NCBI GenBank assembly: GCA_002085155.1
Contig: NASX01000040.1
Coordinates: 1-46,554, forward strand
DNA length: 46,554 bases
Direction: 5' to 3'
Source: Sorangiineae bacterium NIC37A_2
GTDB lineage: Bacteria; Myxococcota_A; Polyangia; Polyangiales; Polyangiaceae
Part shown: in pieces, positions 25,372 to 33,840 of the stretch
Layout of the letters: every line of letters starts with the position of its first letter
Position numbering within the stretch: the stretch's first letter is position 1
Notes under the pieces: model-generated
What the model was told of the DNA's origin: nothing
The model's database searches: none
Seen by the model: the letters and a program-made list of their open reading frames with translations, nothing else
Position numbers and translations under genes: made by a program

Positions 25372-26424
25372 TCAGCTCGTCACGCGGACGAGTCTTGGCA
25401 AGCGGGCGCTGAGAGAGCGCTTGAGCTCGGCGCGCTGGAAGCGAAGCTGGATGAGGGGAGCGGCGAGGGGACGTGGGACGAGCGCGAGGGCACCGAGCCA
25501 GGCGGCGTGAGCCGCGGCCATCCGGAGCGGATATCGATCTTCTCGAATCGTGCGCAGACCTGAGAGGAGGAGGGCGAACCTCTTGTCCCGTTCGTCGCCG
25601 TCGTAGGGAAACCCGAGACGCTTCGCCATGAGACGGTAGTTGATGAAGGGGAGCTCGTGGTCGAGAGGATCGGCTTCGCTGAGGGGAACGTTCCGGCGCG
25701 CGGCGTGTTCCGCGAGGATCGCGTGTTCCTTTCGGCGACGAGCGATGCGAGCGGGAAGGCGGCTCTCGTCGCCGCCGCGAGTGGTCCAGCGGTTCTCGCC
25801 ATGCATGCGATAGGCGGCGAGGGCCTCGGGGATGACGGCAATTTCTCCGTAAAGCGGAGCGATGGTGTTGAGGAAGCCGTCGGGTCCCTCCGTGATTTCG
25901 AGGGGAAAGACCTGCTCCAGGAAGTCCCGCGTGTAGACATTTCCGGCTGTGACGGGCCAGCGATAGGTCGAGAAGCGGTCGAAGAGGCGACGGACCCGGC
26001 GCTGGTCGTAGGAGGGGTTGAGGTGACAGAAGCGCCGGCCAAGGTCGCGGCTCTCTGCGTCGAGGATCTTGAGATCGAACTGAATCTTGGCGATCCCGGG
26101 GGCGCTCGCCTCGGCGACTTTCTGAAGAGCGCCGGGTTCGAGCCGGTCGTCGGCGTCGAGGAAGTAGATGAGCGAGCCATGAGAGGCGGCGAAGGCGCGG
26201 TTGATCGCCGCGACGTGACCGCTGTTCGGCTGGTCGATGACGGTGATTCTGGGTTTGTAGCCCTCGAGAATCGCGAGGGAAGCGTCGGTCGAGCCGTCGT
26301 TGATGGCGATGATCTCGAGGTTCGGATAGTCCTGCCCGAGGACGCTCTCGATGGCTTCGGCGACGTAGCGCTCATAATTGTAACAAGGGACAACGACGCT
26401 GATCAGGGGAGAAACTGTCGACAT
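25372..26424 (-). CDS. Glycosyltransferase family 2 (GT-A)
   Basis: A 350-residue soluble-type GT-A transferase. The N-terminus SPLISVVVPCYNYERYVAEAIESVL is the family signature, followed by EIIAINDGSTDASLAIL and the metal-binding FLDADDRLEPGAL (DxD). The central region includes a possible acceptor-side TEGPDGFLNTIAPLYG and RMHGENRWTTRG. The C-terminal 90 residues have one or two amphipathic or weakly hydrophobic segments. It is the last gene of the minus-strand EPS operon that starts at 32781, after a 29-bp gap from the Wzy-like gene. It should add one sugar of the repeat unit. Confidence 0.9.
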   Translation of the reverse strand: MSTVSPLISVVVPCYNYERYVAEAIESVLGQDYPNLEIIAINDGSTDASLAILEGYKPRITVIDQPNSGHVAAINRAFAASHGSLIYFLDADDRLEPGALQKVAEASAPGIAKIQFDLKILDAESRDLGRRFCHLNPSYDQRRVRRLFDRFSTYRWPVTAGNVYTRDFLEQVFPLEITEGPDGFLNTIAPLYGEIAVIPEALAAYRMHGENRWTTRGGDESRLPARIARRRKEHAILAEHAARRNVPLSEADPLDHELPFINYRLMAKRLGFPYDGDERDKRFALLLSGLRTIREDRYPLRMAAAHAAWLGALALVPRPLAAPLIQLRFQRAELKRSLSARLPRLVRVTS

Positions 26425-26453
26425 GGGACGTAGATCCTAGGTTGGGCTGTGGT

Positions 26454-27698
26454 TTACGCGGCCTTGGGCGCGGGCCGGGAGATGAGGCGGGTGAGCGGGA
26501 AGGGGCCCGCGCGTTTGCGGACGGCGCCGCTCTGGTGTGAGAGGAGTCCGGCGAGGGCGAGGACGAGGTAGTTGTTCGAGGGGCTGAGCAGATGCCCGCC
26601 CATCACGAGCCAACAGAAGAAGAGAACGGCGCGTACTGACGGAGAGAGGCCCGGGTGGCTCAGGGTGACGATGAAGAGCGCGAGAAAGGAGAGCGCCCCG
26701 AGCACTCCGTATTCGAAGAGCAGCTTGGCCCAGGTCGGATCGAAGAACTCATAGAGCTGCTTCTCCCGCGAGATGCTGCCGGGGCCATGGCCGACGAGAG
26801 GTGTCCAGAGGTCCGAGAAGAAGGTGTCGCCGATCAGGCGCGCGGGCGCGATGTAGCGGATGTAGCCGCTCGAGTTCTTTCGTTCTTCGTCGAACTCGCT
26901 GACGCGGTCGAGGGTGGCGTTCAGGTTGAGGAGCTCTCCCGCGACGAGGAAGATCAAGATCCCTGCGCCGAGGAGCCCGAGGATGCGGAGGGTCGTGCGC
27001 AAGCTGAGGGGAAACAGCGCGCCGATGAGCAAAGTCAGGATCCCAGTGCCCGAATAGGAGACGAGGAGGGCGAGCCCGAAGAGGCCGAGACGGACGAAGC
27101 GCTTCGGCCCCTCCCATTCCATGAGGAAACAGAGAGCGACGAGGAAGCCGAAGCCGGAGGGCTCCCGGAGAAAGAAGCCGTTCGATTTGAAGAACGAGCC
27201 GACCGGGATCGTGGTGTTGTAGTGACTCGATCCCCGGAGCGGACTCGGGATCAGATGGCTGAAGTCGAAGAGCCAGCTCGGGCGATAGACGAATTGGACA
27301 AAAAACTGAGCGACGCCGGCGCAGGCGACGAAGAACCCGAGGTTCAGAAAGAGGCCATGACAGAATCGAATGTCCTCATTCGAGGAGAGCGTCCGGGGCC
27401 GCAGCACGAACAAGAAGGGCAGGTAGAGGAACAAGACGAGCGAGAGGGACCCGAAGGAGGTGTTCGGGACGTCGCGCGCGAGGAGGTTCACGTAGAGGCT
27501 CAGGCCCGCGCAGGCGACGCAGAGCCCGTAGAGCGCCGCTCGTTTGAGGGAAACGTCGAGAGCTCCTGTTAGAAGCCCCAGGGTGACGAGGCCGTACATG
27601 GCCACCGCTGAGAGATCGAGGGAATAGCTGCCGAGATTGATCCCGAAGCGCGCGAAGATCAGGATGCTGACGAGGAGGAGGGCGTAAGCGAGACGCAT
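26454..27698 (-). CDS. wzy: Polysaccharide polymerase (Wzy / O-antigen ligase-like)
   Basis: A 414-residue membrane protein with about ten or eleven hydrophobic segments and a large periplasmic loop of about 75 residues between 235 and 320 (LNLNATLDRVSEFDEERKNS ... RLIGDTFFSDLWTPLVGHGPG). This topology, with the WTPLVGHGPGS motif and hydrophobic FLREPSGFGFLVALCFL earlier, fits the O-antigen ligase/polymerase superfamily. I call it the Wzy-like polymerase because it sits between the Wzc-like and GT genes of an EPS locus with a Wzx flippase; a ligase role cannot be excluded. ATG 27698 follows GGAGAGG. It starts 15 bases after the Wzc stop. Sequence identity in this superfamily is low, so the assignment rests mainly on topology and context. 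Confidence 0.82.
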   Translation of the reverse strand: MRLAYALLLVSILIFARFGINLGSYSLDLSAVAMYGLVTLGLLTGALDVSLKRAALYGLCVACAGLSLYVNLLARDVPNTSFGSLSLVLFLYLPFLFVLRPRTLSSNEDIRFCHGLFLNLGFFVACAGVAQFFVQFVYRPSWLFDFSHLIPSPLRGSSHYNTTIPVGSFFKSNGFFLREPSGFGFLVALCFLMEWEGPKRFVRLGLFGLALLVSYSGTGILTLLIGALFPLSLRTTLRILGLLGAGILIFLVAGELLNLNATLDRVSEFDEERKNSSGYIRYIAPARLIGDTFFSDLWTPLVGHGPGSISREKQLYEFFDPTWAKLLFEYGVLGALSFLALFIVTLSHPGLSPSVRAVLFFCWLVMGGHLLSPSNNYLVLALAGLLSHQSGAVRKRAGPFPLTRLISRPAPKAA

Positions 27699-27713
27699 TG
27701 TCGCCTCTCCGTC

Positions 27714-30245
27714 TCAGAGCGGTGCCGTCGTGCGATCGTGCACGCGCGCCGCGTGAGCCAAAGGCTCACGCGCTCCCTGCGCCGAGCGGAGCCGCTCGCG
27801 GGGCGTTCCCTTTGGGAGCGGGACAGGGCGGTCCGAGTCGTCGTTCAGTACGAGGGCGTGGGGCAAGCCGAACCCAAAAAGTCCGGCGATGTGCTCTTGG
27901 GCGCGCTTGCGCCCTGTCTTGTGGAGCCGGAGCACCGTCACGATCGCGTCGACTTCGCTCGCAAGGACCAGCGCATCGGAGACGAGCGGGTACGCGGCAG
28001 AGTCGAGGAGAACGTAGTCGTAGCTCGCGCGCACCTGACGCAGGAGCGTGGCAAGCTCACTGCTCGAGAGCAGCTCAGCGGGCGCTCCTTCGTCGAAGGA
28101 GAGGGAGTCGAAGGTTCCCAGGGAGCAGCGGACAGGGCGAGGTGTGTCAAAGGCCTCGCTCGGATCGTGGGAAGGGGAGCTCTGAGAATAGTCGGCGACA
28201 AACTCCGCGAGCAGCTTCGCGTGAGAGGGATTGCGGAGATCCGTATCGAGCACGAGCACGCGCTTGCCGTCCGCGGCGAGCATCGAAGCGAGCGCGAAGG
28301 TGCACGTGGTCTTGCCGTCACCGGGGCAGGGCGAGGTGATCAAGATGACCCCGCCTGAACCCTGCTCCGCGAGCGCAAAGGAGAGACGCGTGCGCAGGGT
28401 GCGGAAAGCTTCGACGAAGGCGGCCCCTTCTCCGTCCCCTTTGAGCTCAGAGATGGGCGTGGGTTTGCCACGTTTCGCGCCGCGGCGGGGGATGCGCGCA
28501 AAGACCGGCATCGGCCCGAGAGCGCGCAGGGTGTCGCGCTCGCTCCGCAGACGGCCGCGGAACAGCGTCACGAGGAGAACAACACCTGCTCCGAGCACGA
28601 GTCCGAGCGGCAGACTCATGAAGATGAAGGCGAGCTTCGGGCTGTCCTCTTTCCGCGGGATCTCCGGAACGTCAAGGATGCGGTTCTGGGAGACGTTCGA
28701 AGCTTTGACGATCGCAGCTTGTTGCTGCTTCTGGAGGAGGAACGAGTAGATCGAGCTGTAGACCTCGGACTCGCGCGCGAGCTGCGCGAGCTTGAGCTCG
28801 GCGCCGGGGACTGTGCGGAGCTTGTCTTCGAATTGTCCGATGATGCCGTTTAGGGTGCCGAGGTTCGCGCGCGCGCGGCTGAGGCGCCCCTTGACGTAGC
28901 CCCGGATCGACTCGAGCTGCGCGTCGACGACGGCCTGTTGCTCGCGGACCTGGGGAGCTGCGGCGTGGAAGCGGGCCTTCTGGTTCGTGAGCTCTTGTTT
29001 CGCCTGAGCCAGGGAGGTCGCGAGGGTCTCGAGGGCCGTGTCTTTGGCTTCGCCGAGCATGTAGGCCTCGATCGGAGCGTCCGGCTGGCTGAGAGCGCGC
29101 TCGACCTGGGCTAAGGCGGCGACCTCGAGGCGCGCAGCTACGCGCTGTTCCTCGTACTTGCCGATTTGGGCCACCATGGCCTGGGCTTCTTCGGTGTGGA
29201 CGACGACGCGGTTTTCGGAGCGGTAGTCGGCGAGCTGACTTTCGACGTTGTCGAGGGACCCTTGCAGGTCTCGGAGCTGCCGGGTGACGAAGGCTTCTGC
29301 GGCGGTGGCCGTCTCGGTCTTCCAGGCCTGACGCTCGGCCAAGTAGTCCTTCATGAGCGTGTCGAGGAAGCGCGCGGCCAAGAAAGGCGAAGCGCCCGTG
29401 AAGGAGAGAGTGACGACCTTGATCGGCTCGTGGCCGACCTGCTGGGGTGCGGTGATCTCGAGGGAGCGCAGGGCCGCGTCGGTCTGAAGATCGAGCGGCG
29501 TGACGACCATGGCGAGCTCGGTGCCGGGGCTCGGAGGCCCTTCTTCGCCCGCTTCGAGCGTCAGACGGAGACCCGAGAGCTCCGCTGGCTCGCCGAGAGT
29601 TCCCGCGCCGAGACGCTCTCCCTCGGCCCAGACGCTGTAGTCCCGCTCAGATTGGAAGCGCACCGTGAAGGAACGGGGCTCAACGACGCGGCCCTCGAGG
29701 GTCGCGCCTTTGGGGACGACGTGGCGCGTGGCGACGTCGAGGAGCTTCGGGTCGCGGCGGTGCAGGCGCCATGTGTAGTAGCGGAGCGGTTCGCTCTCGA
29801 GCGGAGCAAGCTCGACATTGAGTCCCGACTTGAGGACGGCTCGTTCGACGAGACTGCGACTGCCGACGATGGCGAGCTCACTCGAGACGTCTCCTTCGGT
29901 TCCGCCTGTGAGATCGATGGCGCCGGGACCTTGGTTCGTGGGCGCCCTGGGTGCGTGGAGCTCACCGAGGTAGAGCCGCCCCTTGGCCACGAACTTCATC
30001 GGCATAAAGAGCGTGATGGCGCTGACCCCGATGACGACGGCGGCCGCGACCAGGGCGATCCCGAACCAGTTGCGGACCAAGGTGTGCCAGAGCTCGGCTG
30101 GTTCGAGAGCGTCCCCGCCGGCCTGAGAGGGCGGCGAATAGGGCAAATGAGGCGGTTTCGCCCAGCGCTCGATGCGATGGAAGCCGCTCGGGCTGGTCAA
30201 GCGGATCGGCGAAACGGGCGAGCGGTCATCGGGTTGGTTCATCAT
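27714..30245 (-). CDS. wzc: Wzc-like polysaccharide co-polymerase/kinase without a C-terminal Tyr cluster
   Basis: An 843-residue inner-membrane protein with a Wzz-like N-terminal part, TM1 at about 53-76 (WFGIALVAAAVVIGVSAITLF), a long periplasmic coiled-coil region, TM2 (LGLVLGAGVVLLVTLF) and a cytoplasmic bacterial-tyrosine-kinase domain. Walker A is SPCPGDGKTT with the lysine at about residue 645, Walker A' is VLVLDTDLRNP, and Walker B is YDYVLLDSAAY. Wzc proteins control chain length and, with Wza, form the export path. Unlike typical Wzc, no tyrosine follows the SAAY sequence: the last roughly 90 residues are Arg/Pro-rich and lack the usual phosphorylated Tyr cluster. ATG 30245 has GGAG upstream; it starts four bases after the Wza stop. 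Confidence 0.92.
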   Translation of the reverse strand: MMNQPDDRSPVSPIRLTSPSGFHRIERWAKPPHLPYSPPSQAGGDALEPAELWHTLVRNWFGIALVAAAVVIGVSAITLFMPMKFVAKGRLYLGELHAPRAPTNQGPGAIDLTGGTEGDVSSELAIVGSRSLVERAVLKSGLNVELAPLESEPLRYYTWRLHRRDPKLLDVATRHVVPKGATLEGRVVEPRSFTVRFQSERDYSVWAEGERLGAGTLGEPAELSGLRLTLEAGEEGPPSPGTELAMVVTPLDLQTDAALRSLEITAPQQVGHEPIKVVTLSFTGASPFLAARFLDTLMKDYLAERQAWKTETATAAEAFVTRQLRDLQGSLDNVESQLADYRSENRVVVHTEEAQAMVAQIGKYEEQRVAARLEVAALAQVERALSQPDAPIEAYMLGEAKDTALETLATSLAQAKQELTNQKARFHAAAPQVREQQAVVDAQLESIRGYVKGRLSRARANLGTLNGIIGQFEDKLRTVPGAELKLAQLARESEVYSSIYSFLLQKQQQAAIVKASNVSQNRILDVPEIPRKEDSPKLAFIFMSLPLGLVLGAGVVLLVTLFRGRLRSERDTLRALGPMPVFARIPRRGAKRGKPTPISELKGDGEGAAFVEAFRTLRTRLSFALAEQGSGGVILITSPCPGDGKTTCTFALASMLAADGKRVLVLDTDLRNPSHAKLLAEFVADYSQSSPSHDPSEAFDTPRPVRCSLGTFDSLSFDEGAPAELLSSSELATLLRQVRASYDYVLLDSAAYPLVSDALVLASEVDAIVTVLRLHKTGRKRAQEHIAGLFGFGLPHALVLNDDSDRPVPLPKGTPRERLRSAQGAREPLAHAARVHDRTTAPL

Positions 30246-30249
30246 GCGC

Positions 30250-31356
30250 TCACTCCGAGAGGTATTTGATCTGAACGAAAGGCTGCAGAGATCCTGAGAC
30301 CGCTTGCAGAGTCGGGATGAGCTGTTCGAGGGCCATGTTCCAGCTCGTGATCGCTGTCATCGGGACGTAGACGACGTCGCCAGGTTCGAGCGGGAAGGGC
30401 GCTGCTTTGCCCTTCATGATCATGGCAGCGTCGACGACGATGAACTCGGCGCGATCGCCGATGCTGCGGATGATGCGCACCTCGCTCATCTTGCCCTGAG
30501 CTCGCTCGCGGAAGCCGAAGCCAGCGGCGGCGAGCGCCTGAAGCAAGGAGAGCTGTCCGTGAACGAAGGGGACGGCGCCGCCGCGCGTGTTGCTGCCCGG
30601 AAGGCCACCAAAAACGAACGCCTGCTCTTGGGTATTGTCGGGAACGAAGACGACGTCGCCGGTGCGGAGCGCAATATTTTGGCTCAAGTCGCCGAAGCGG
30701 AGCAGGCGAATGAAGTTGATGGGGAGCTTTCGTCCGCCGCGCGCGACGTAGGCCGTGCGCAGGCTCGCCGCTTCGAGTTGAATGGTGCCGCCAAGGGCGA
30801 GAGCCTCGAGCAAACGCAAAGGGCGGTCGCTGTACTTGAGGCCTGGGCTCGTGAACTGTCCGAGCATGTAATAACGAATGCTCCCGGGGAACAGGAGCTG
30901 GACCGTGACCTTCGGTTCGACGACGTAGGCGGCGAGCTCTTTCTCGAGAAGGAGCCGAAGGTCGTTCGAGGTCTTGCCGGCGACCTGGACCGAACCGATG
31001 AGCGGAAACTGAATCGTTCCGTCGTTATCGACCACGAAGCCGACGTTGCGTCCGTTCGGAACGGTCCCGAGTTGTCCCGCGCCCGCGTAAGCCCCAATCG
31101 CGAGCTCTGCGTGTCCGTAGACAGCGACCAGGAGCGAATCCCCCGGCCCGACCCGATAGGCCTCGGGCTCGTCAGACCCGAGCAATTCGCGCACATCCTC
31201 GTCCGTGAGCCGATCGGCGGCCGTTTCGATGACGGGGGAAGGGAGCTCCTTCCGCGTCACGGGCTGACGCCCGCCGCAGGCTGTCTGAGAGGCGAAGGCT
31301 GAGGTGAGCATGAGCGTGAGCGCAGAGCGGCGGGGGGGAAGAGATGGTTCGGTCAC
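30250..31356 (-). CDS. wza: Polysaccharide export outer-membrane protein (Wza-like)
   Basis: A 368-residue export protein with a Poly_export domain (about 65-165: YRVGPGDSLLVAVYGHAELA, VDNDGTIQFPLIGSVQVAG) followed by SLBB-like repeats (LGQFTSPGLKYSDRPLRLLEAL, GDVVFVPDNTQEQAFVFG, FPLEPGDVVYVPMTAI). It should form the outer-membrane and periplasmic channel that works with Wzc. The N-terminus has PPRRSALTLMLTSAFASQTACGG: a possible lipobox-like QTAC and also a twin-arginine-like RRSALTL, so the export route is uncertain. The start is GTG 31356. It follows the initiating transferase by 24 bp and precedes wzc by four. Confidence 0.92.
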   Translation of the reverse strand: MTEPSLPPRRSALTLMLTSAFASQTACGGRQPVTRKELPSPVIETAADRLTDEDVRELLGSDEPEAYRVGPGDSLLVAVYGHAELAIGAYAGAGQLGTVPNGRNVGFVVDNDGTIQFPLIGSVQVAGKTSNDLRLLLEKELAAYVVEPKVTVQLLFPGSIRYYMLGQFTSPGLKYSDRPLRLLEALALGGTIQLEAASLRTAYVARGGRKLPINFIRLLRFGDLSQNIALRTGDVVFVPDNTQEQAFVFGGLPGSNTRGGAVPFVHGQLSLLQALAAAGFGFRERAQGKMSEVRIIRSIGDRAEFIVVDAAMIMKGKAAPFPLEPGDVVYVPMTAITSWNMALEQLIPTLQAVSGSLQPFVQIKYLSE

Positions 31357-31380
31357 GGCCTTTGAAGCGAAGCGCGAGGG

Positions 31381-32781
31381 TTAATAAGCGTTCTTGTTCA
31401 CGAAGCCCTTCCAGAGGGTCATCGTGAGGATTTTGAGATCGAGGAGGTACGACCAATTGCGAATGTAAAAGAGGTCACATTCGATGCGGCGCTCGAGTGA
31501 AGTATCTCCGCGCCAGCCGTTGACCTGAGCCCAGCCTGTGATGCCCGCGCGCACTTTGTGCCGCAGCATGTAGTTCGGGATCTCGTGGCGGAAATTATTC
31601 ACGAAGACCGGACGCTCCGGGCGCGGCCCGACGAGGGACATCTCGCCGCGCACCACGTTCCAGAGCTGGGGCAGCTCGTCGAGGCTCGTCTTGCGGAGGA
31701 AAGTCCCGAAGGCCGTGCGGCGATTATCGTCCTTTTTGGCCCAGACAGGCCCGCTCTGGGCTTCGGCGTCGATGGCCATGGACCGGAACTTCAGCATCTT
31801 GAAGCTCTGCCCATCGAGGCCAAGTCGCTCCTGGGCGTAGAGGATAGGTCCAGGAGAAGACAGCTTTACGAGCAGCGCGATCAGCAGGAGCAGCGGGCTC
31901 AAGAGAATGATGCCGACGATCGCGAGGGAGAAGTCAGTGAAGCGCTTTGCCCAGCCGCCGAACCCCACGACCGGCGAGTCGTTCAGGTTCAGGACGGGCA
32001 TGCCGTCGAAGTTCTCGATGTTGCAGCCGAGGGCCGCGTAGGTGTTCAGGTCCGGGACGATCCGTACGTGGACTGTTTCGTCCTTGAGCCGGCGTAAGAG
32101 GAGGTCCATCTCGGCGCTCAGCGCGGCAGGGAGCGCAACAAGCACTTCGTCCGGCCGATGCTCCTGGATCACCTTCGAGATGGTCCCGAAGTGCCCGAGG
32201 GCGGGATATCCGGCGACGTCGCGCCGGGATGACCTGTCGCCCGTGACGACGCCGCGGATGCGCAGGCCGAGCTCGGGATAGGCCTCAAGGCGGCTGATGA
32301 CGGTCTCGAGGGCCGCCCCTTCGCCGATCGCGATGATGTGCCGGACGTTGTAGCCGCGGGCCCGGAGGGACCGCAGGGCGTGGAGAACGGTAGCCCGGAA
32401 GGCAAGGAGAGCGATGGTCGATACGCCTCCGAAGTAGAGGATCACGCCGCGGGAGTAACGATACTCTTCGAGCATGAAGGTCGCCGCGACGAAGGCGAGA
32501 AGCGTGACGAGGTGAGCCTTGAAGGTCGCCCCGAGAGCCCGGCTCGTCTTCAGCATGCGGCTCGACTCGTAGACGTTTTGCCACTCGAAGAGGGCGAGCC
32601 ACAGAAAGACGATGAGCGGGACCAGGGCCGCATACCCGGAGAACTCGGGTACACCCTTCGGCGCTGCGACGAGACCCGAGTGAAAGCGAAGCCAGTAAGA
32701 AAAGAACCAGCTCGCAATGACGACCAAGACGTCAATGGTTCGAAAGAGGAAGCTAAAGCCCTCGTGATAGCGTTTCAGCAT
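31381..32781 (-). CDS. Undecaprenyl-phosphate sugar phosphotransferase (WcaJ/EpsZ-like)
   Basis: A 466-residue polyisoprenyl-phosphate hexose-1-phosphate transferase that begins repeat-unit synthesis by loading a sugar phosphate, usually glucose or galactose, on undecaprenyl phosphate. The N-terminal half has four or five hydrophobic segments and a soluble CoA-binding-like middle part (NVRHIIAIGEGAALETVI). The catalytic domain starts at about 275 with KRFTDFSLAIVGIILLSPLLL, LVKLSSPGPILYAQERLGLDG, KFRSMAIDAE and DELPQLWNVVRGEMSLVGPRPERP, the hallmark of the family, and ends at GWAQVNGWRGDTSLERRIECDLFYIRNWSYLLDL (quoted in parts). GGAAGGA precedes ATG 32781. It is the first gene of the main EPS operon. 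Confidence 0.94.
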   Translation of the reverse strand: MLKRYHEGFSFLFRTIDVLVVIASWFFSYWLRFHSGLVAAPKGVPEFSGYAALVPLIVFLWLALFEWQNVYESSRMLKTSRALGATFKAHLVTLLAFVAATFMLEEYRYSRGVILYFGGVSTIALLAFRATVLHALRSLRARGYNVRHIIAIGEGAALETVISRLEAYPELGLRIRGVVTGDRSSRRDVAGYPALGHFGTISKVIQEHRPDEVLVALPAALSAEMDLLLRRLKDETVHVRIVPDLNTYAALGCNIENFDGMPVLNLNDSPVVGFGGWAKRFTDFSLAIVGIILLSPLLLLIALLVKLSSPGPILYAQERLGLDGQSFKMLKFRSMAIDAEAQSGPVWAKKDDNRRTAFGTFLRKTSLDELPQLWNVVRGEMSLVGPRPERPVFVNNFRHEIPNYMLRHKVRAGITGWAQVNGWRGDTSLERRIECDLFYIRNWSYLLDLKILTMTLWKGFVNKNAY

Positions 32782-33329
32782 GACGAATCCTTCCGAATGA
32801 CGCGGGGGAGCTCCCTTTCCGTGTGACGCTCCATCGCTCAGCGCCGCTGGCGCCTATTTGCTTTTTGACCCTTCAGACATCGGTTGTTTGTCTTTGCCTT
32901 GCTGTTGAAAAGCCTCTTTGAGACTCGGGATTGTGTGGCAAATCACCTCACCACGCAGACTTACTAAGAACTAACAATTCAAGGACACCGGTGTATTGGA
33001 TGATGGGAGAGGGTGCGTCAACCCCGGGTCATGGAAAAATGCGGGAGGCTCGGAAAATTATTTGCCGCGAGCCTGAACGACGATGGTTTCGCAAGCCGAT
33101 CTGTGTGGCAAAAAACCCCAGTCTCCTTACCACTGACTAAAAACTAACAATCTTGCCACGAGTCGACACGAAAGCGAGTCCAATGTTTCGGGAGGTCGCG
33201 CCACTCGAACCTGTGGCAAAATGCAACGCGCTCTCGTTCGATCAGGAAGGCGAACAGGTGCGCCGTCCGCGCGAAGCCAGCCTCGCTCTTCCGCGCGATG
33301 GGTTCGAGCGCGGAAGAGCGCGCCACGCC
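32782..33329. promoter_or_regulatory. EPS operon upstream region with repeated boxes
   Basis: About 550 bp without a convincing gene upstream of the initiating transferase, and the place where the promoter of the minus-strand EPS operon must lie. It is AT-richer than its neighbours and holds a set of repeats: TGTGTGGCAAA at 32932-32942 and 33102-33112 with a shorter TGTGGCAAA at 33212-33220; the 16-base ACTAAGAACTAACAAT at 32963-32978 and ACTAAAAACTAACAAT at 33136-33151. In each pair the second box lies 31-34 bases after the first. On the minus strand the box reads ATTGTTAGTTCTTAGT, with two TTAGT half sites. The second unit also has GTGGCAA/TTGCCAC inverted 41 bases apart (33105-33111, 33153-33159). 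These may be regulator sites; I cannot name the regulator. Confidence 0.5.
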
Positions 33330-33827
33330 TCAGGGTCTTTCGAGCTCTCTCTCGAGCGCGCGCGCGATCTGATCGAAGTCGTTGCGAATGTACGGGATGG
33401 CCGACTCGGGCGCGTAGTGCCCTGTCTCCTCCTCGGGACCGAGCTCGAAGCGCATTTCGACGAGCTCTTCGCGGACGATGATCTGGAGCTCGTAGGTCGA
33501 GCGACGCGTGGGTCCGGTGGGTCCGCCGGTGCGGTAGGCAACCGTGGAAGCGAGGCGCAGGGCGCGGGCGCGCGGGTCGCGCTCTTTTTGCACCTTCGAA
33601 AGGTCGTCGAAGGCGCTCCTGAGCCCGCTCTCGACGCGAGCGAAGGCGAGCTCAGGGGGGAGCCGATGGGTGAGTTTTCGTTCGTAGAGCGCTTCGCTCG
33701 GAGGCAGGCTGGTTCGCCCGTAGGCGCCGATGCACCCTACGGGCAGAACGAGAAGGAGAGAACAAAAGGCTCTCCTCCCCGTGAGCGAGGAGGAGGCAAT
33801 CTGTGCTCCGAGCGGACAGGGCGACAT
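33330..33827 (-). CDS. Predicted lipoprotein of unknown function
   Basis: A 165-residue predicted lipoprotein: the N-terminus ends in LLLVLPVGC, a good lipobox, preceded by RRAF. The mature part (about 32-165) has a beta-strand-rich stretch YELQIIVREELVEMRFELGPEEE and a C-terminal helix. No family is recognised. ATG 33827 has only a weak AAGAG ribosome site. It follows the membrane-associated gene at 33841-34743 by 13 bases on the same strand, so they are probably co-transcribed. Confidence 0.7.
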   Translation of the reverse strand: MSPCPLGAQIASSSLTGRRAFCSLLLVLPVGCIGAYGRTSLPPSEALYERKLTHRLPPELAFARVESGLRSAFDDLSKVQKERDPRARALRLASTVAYRTGGPTGPTRRSTYELQIIVREELVEMRFELGPEEETGHYAPESAIPYIRNDFDQIARALERELERP

Positions 33828-33840
33828 CTCTTGGCGATCT

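Noticed and set aside
32932-33220. Sigma-54 promoter read from TGTGGCAAA
   Set aside because: The GG and GC dinucleotides are not at the required spacing in any of the three copies.
33144-33326. 60-codon minus-strand frame in the EPS upstream region
   Set aside because: No ribosome site, overlaps the repeat boxes and has no recognisable composition of a real protein.
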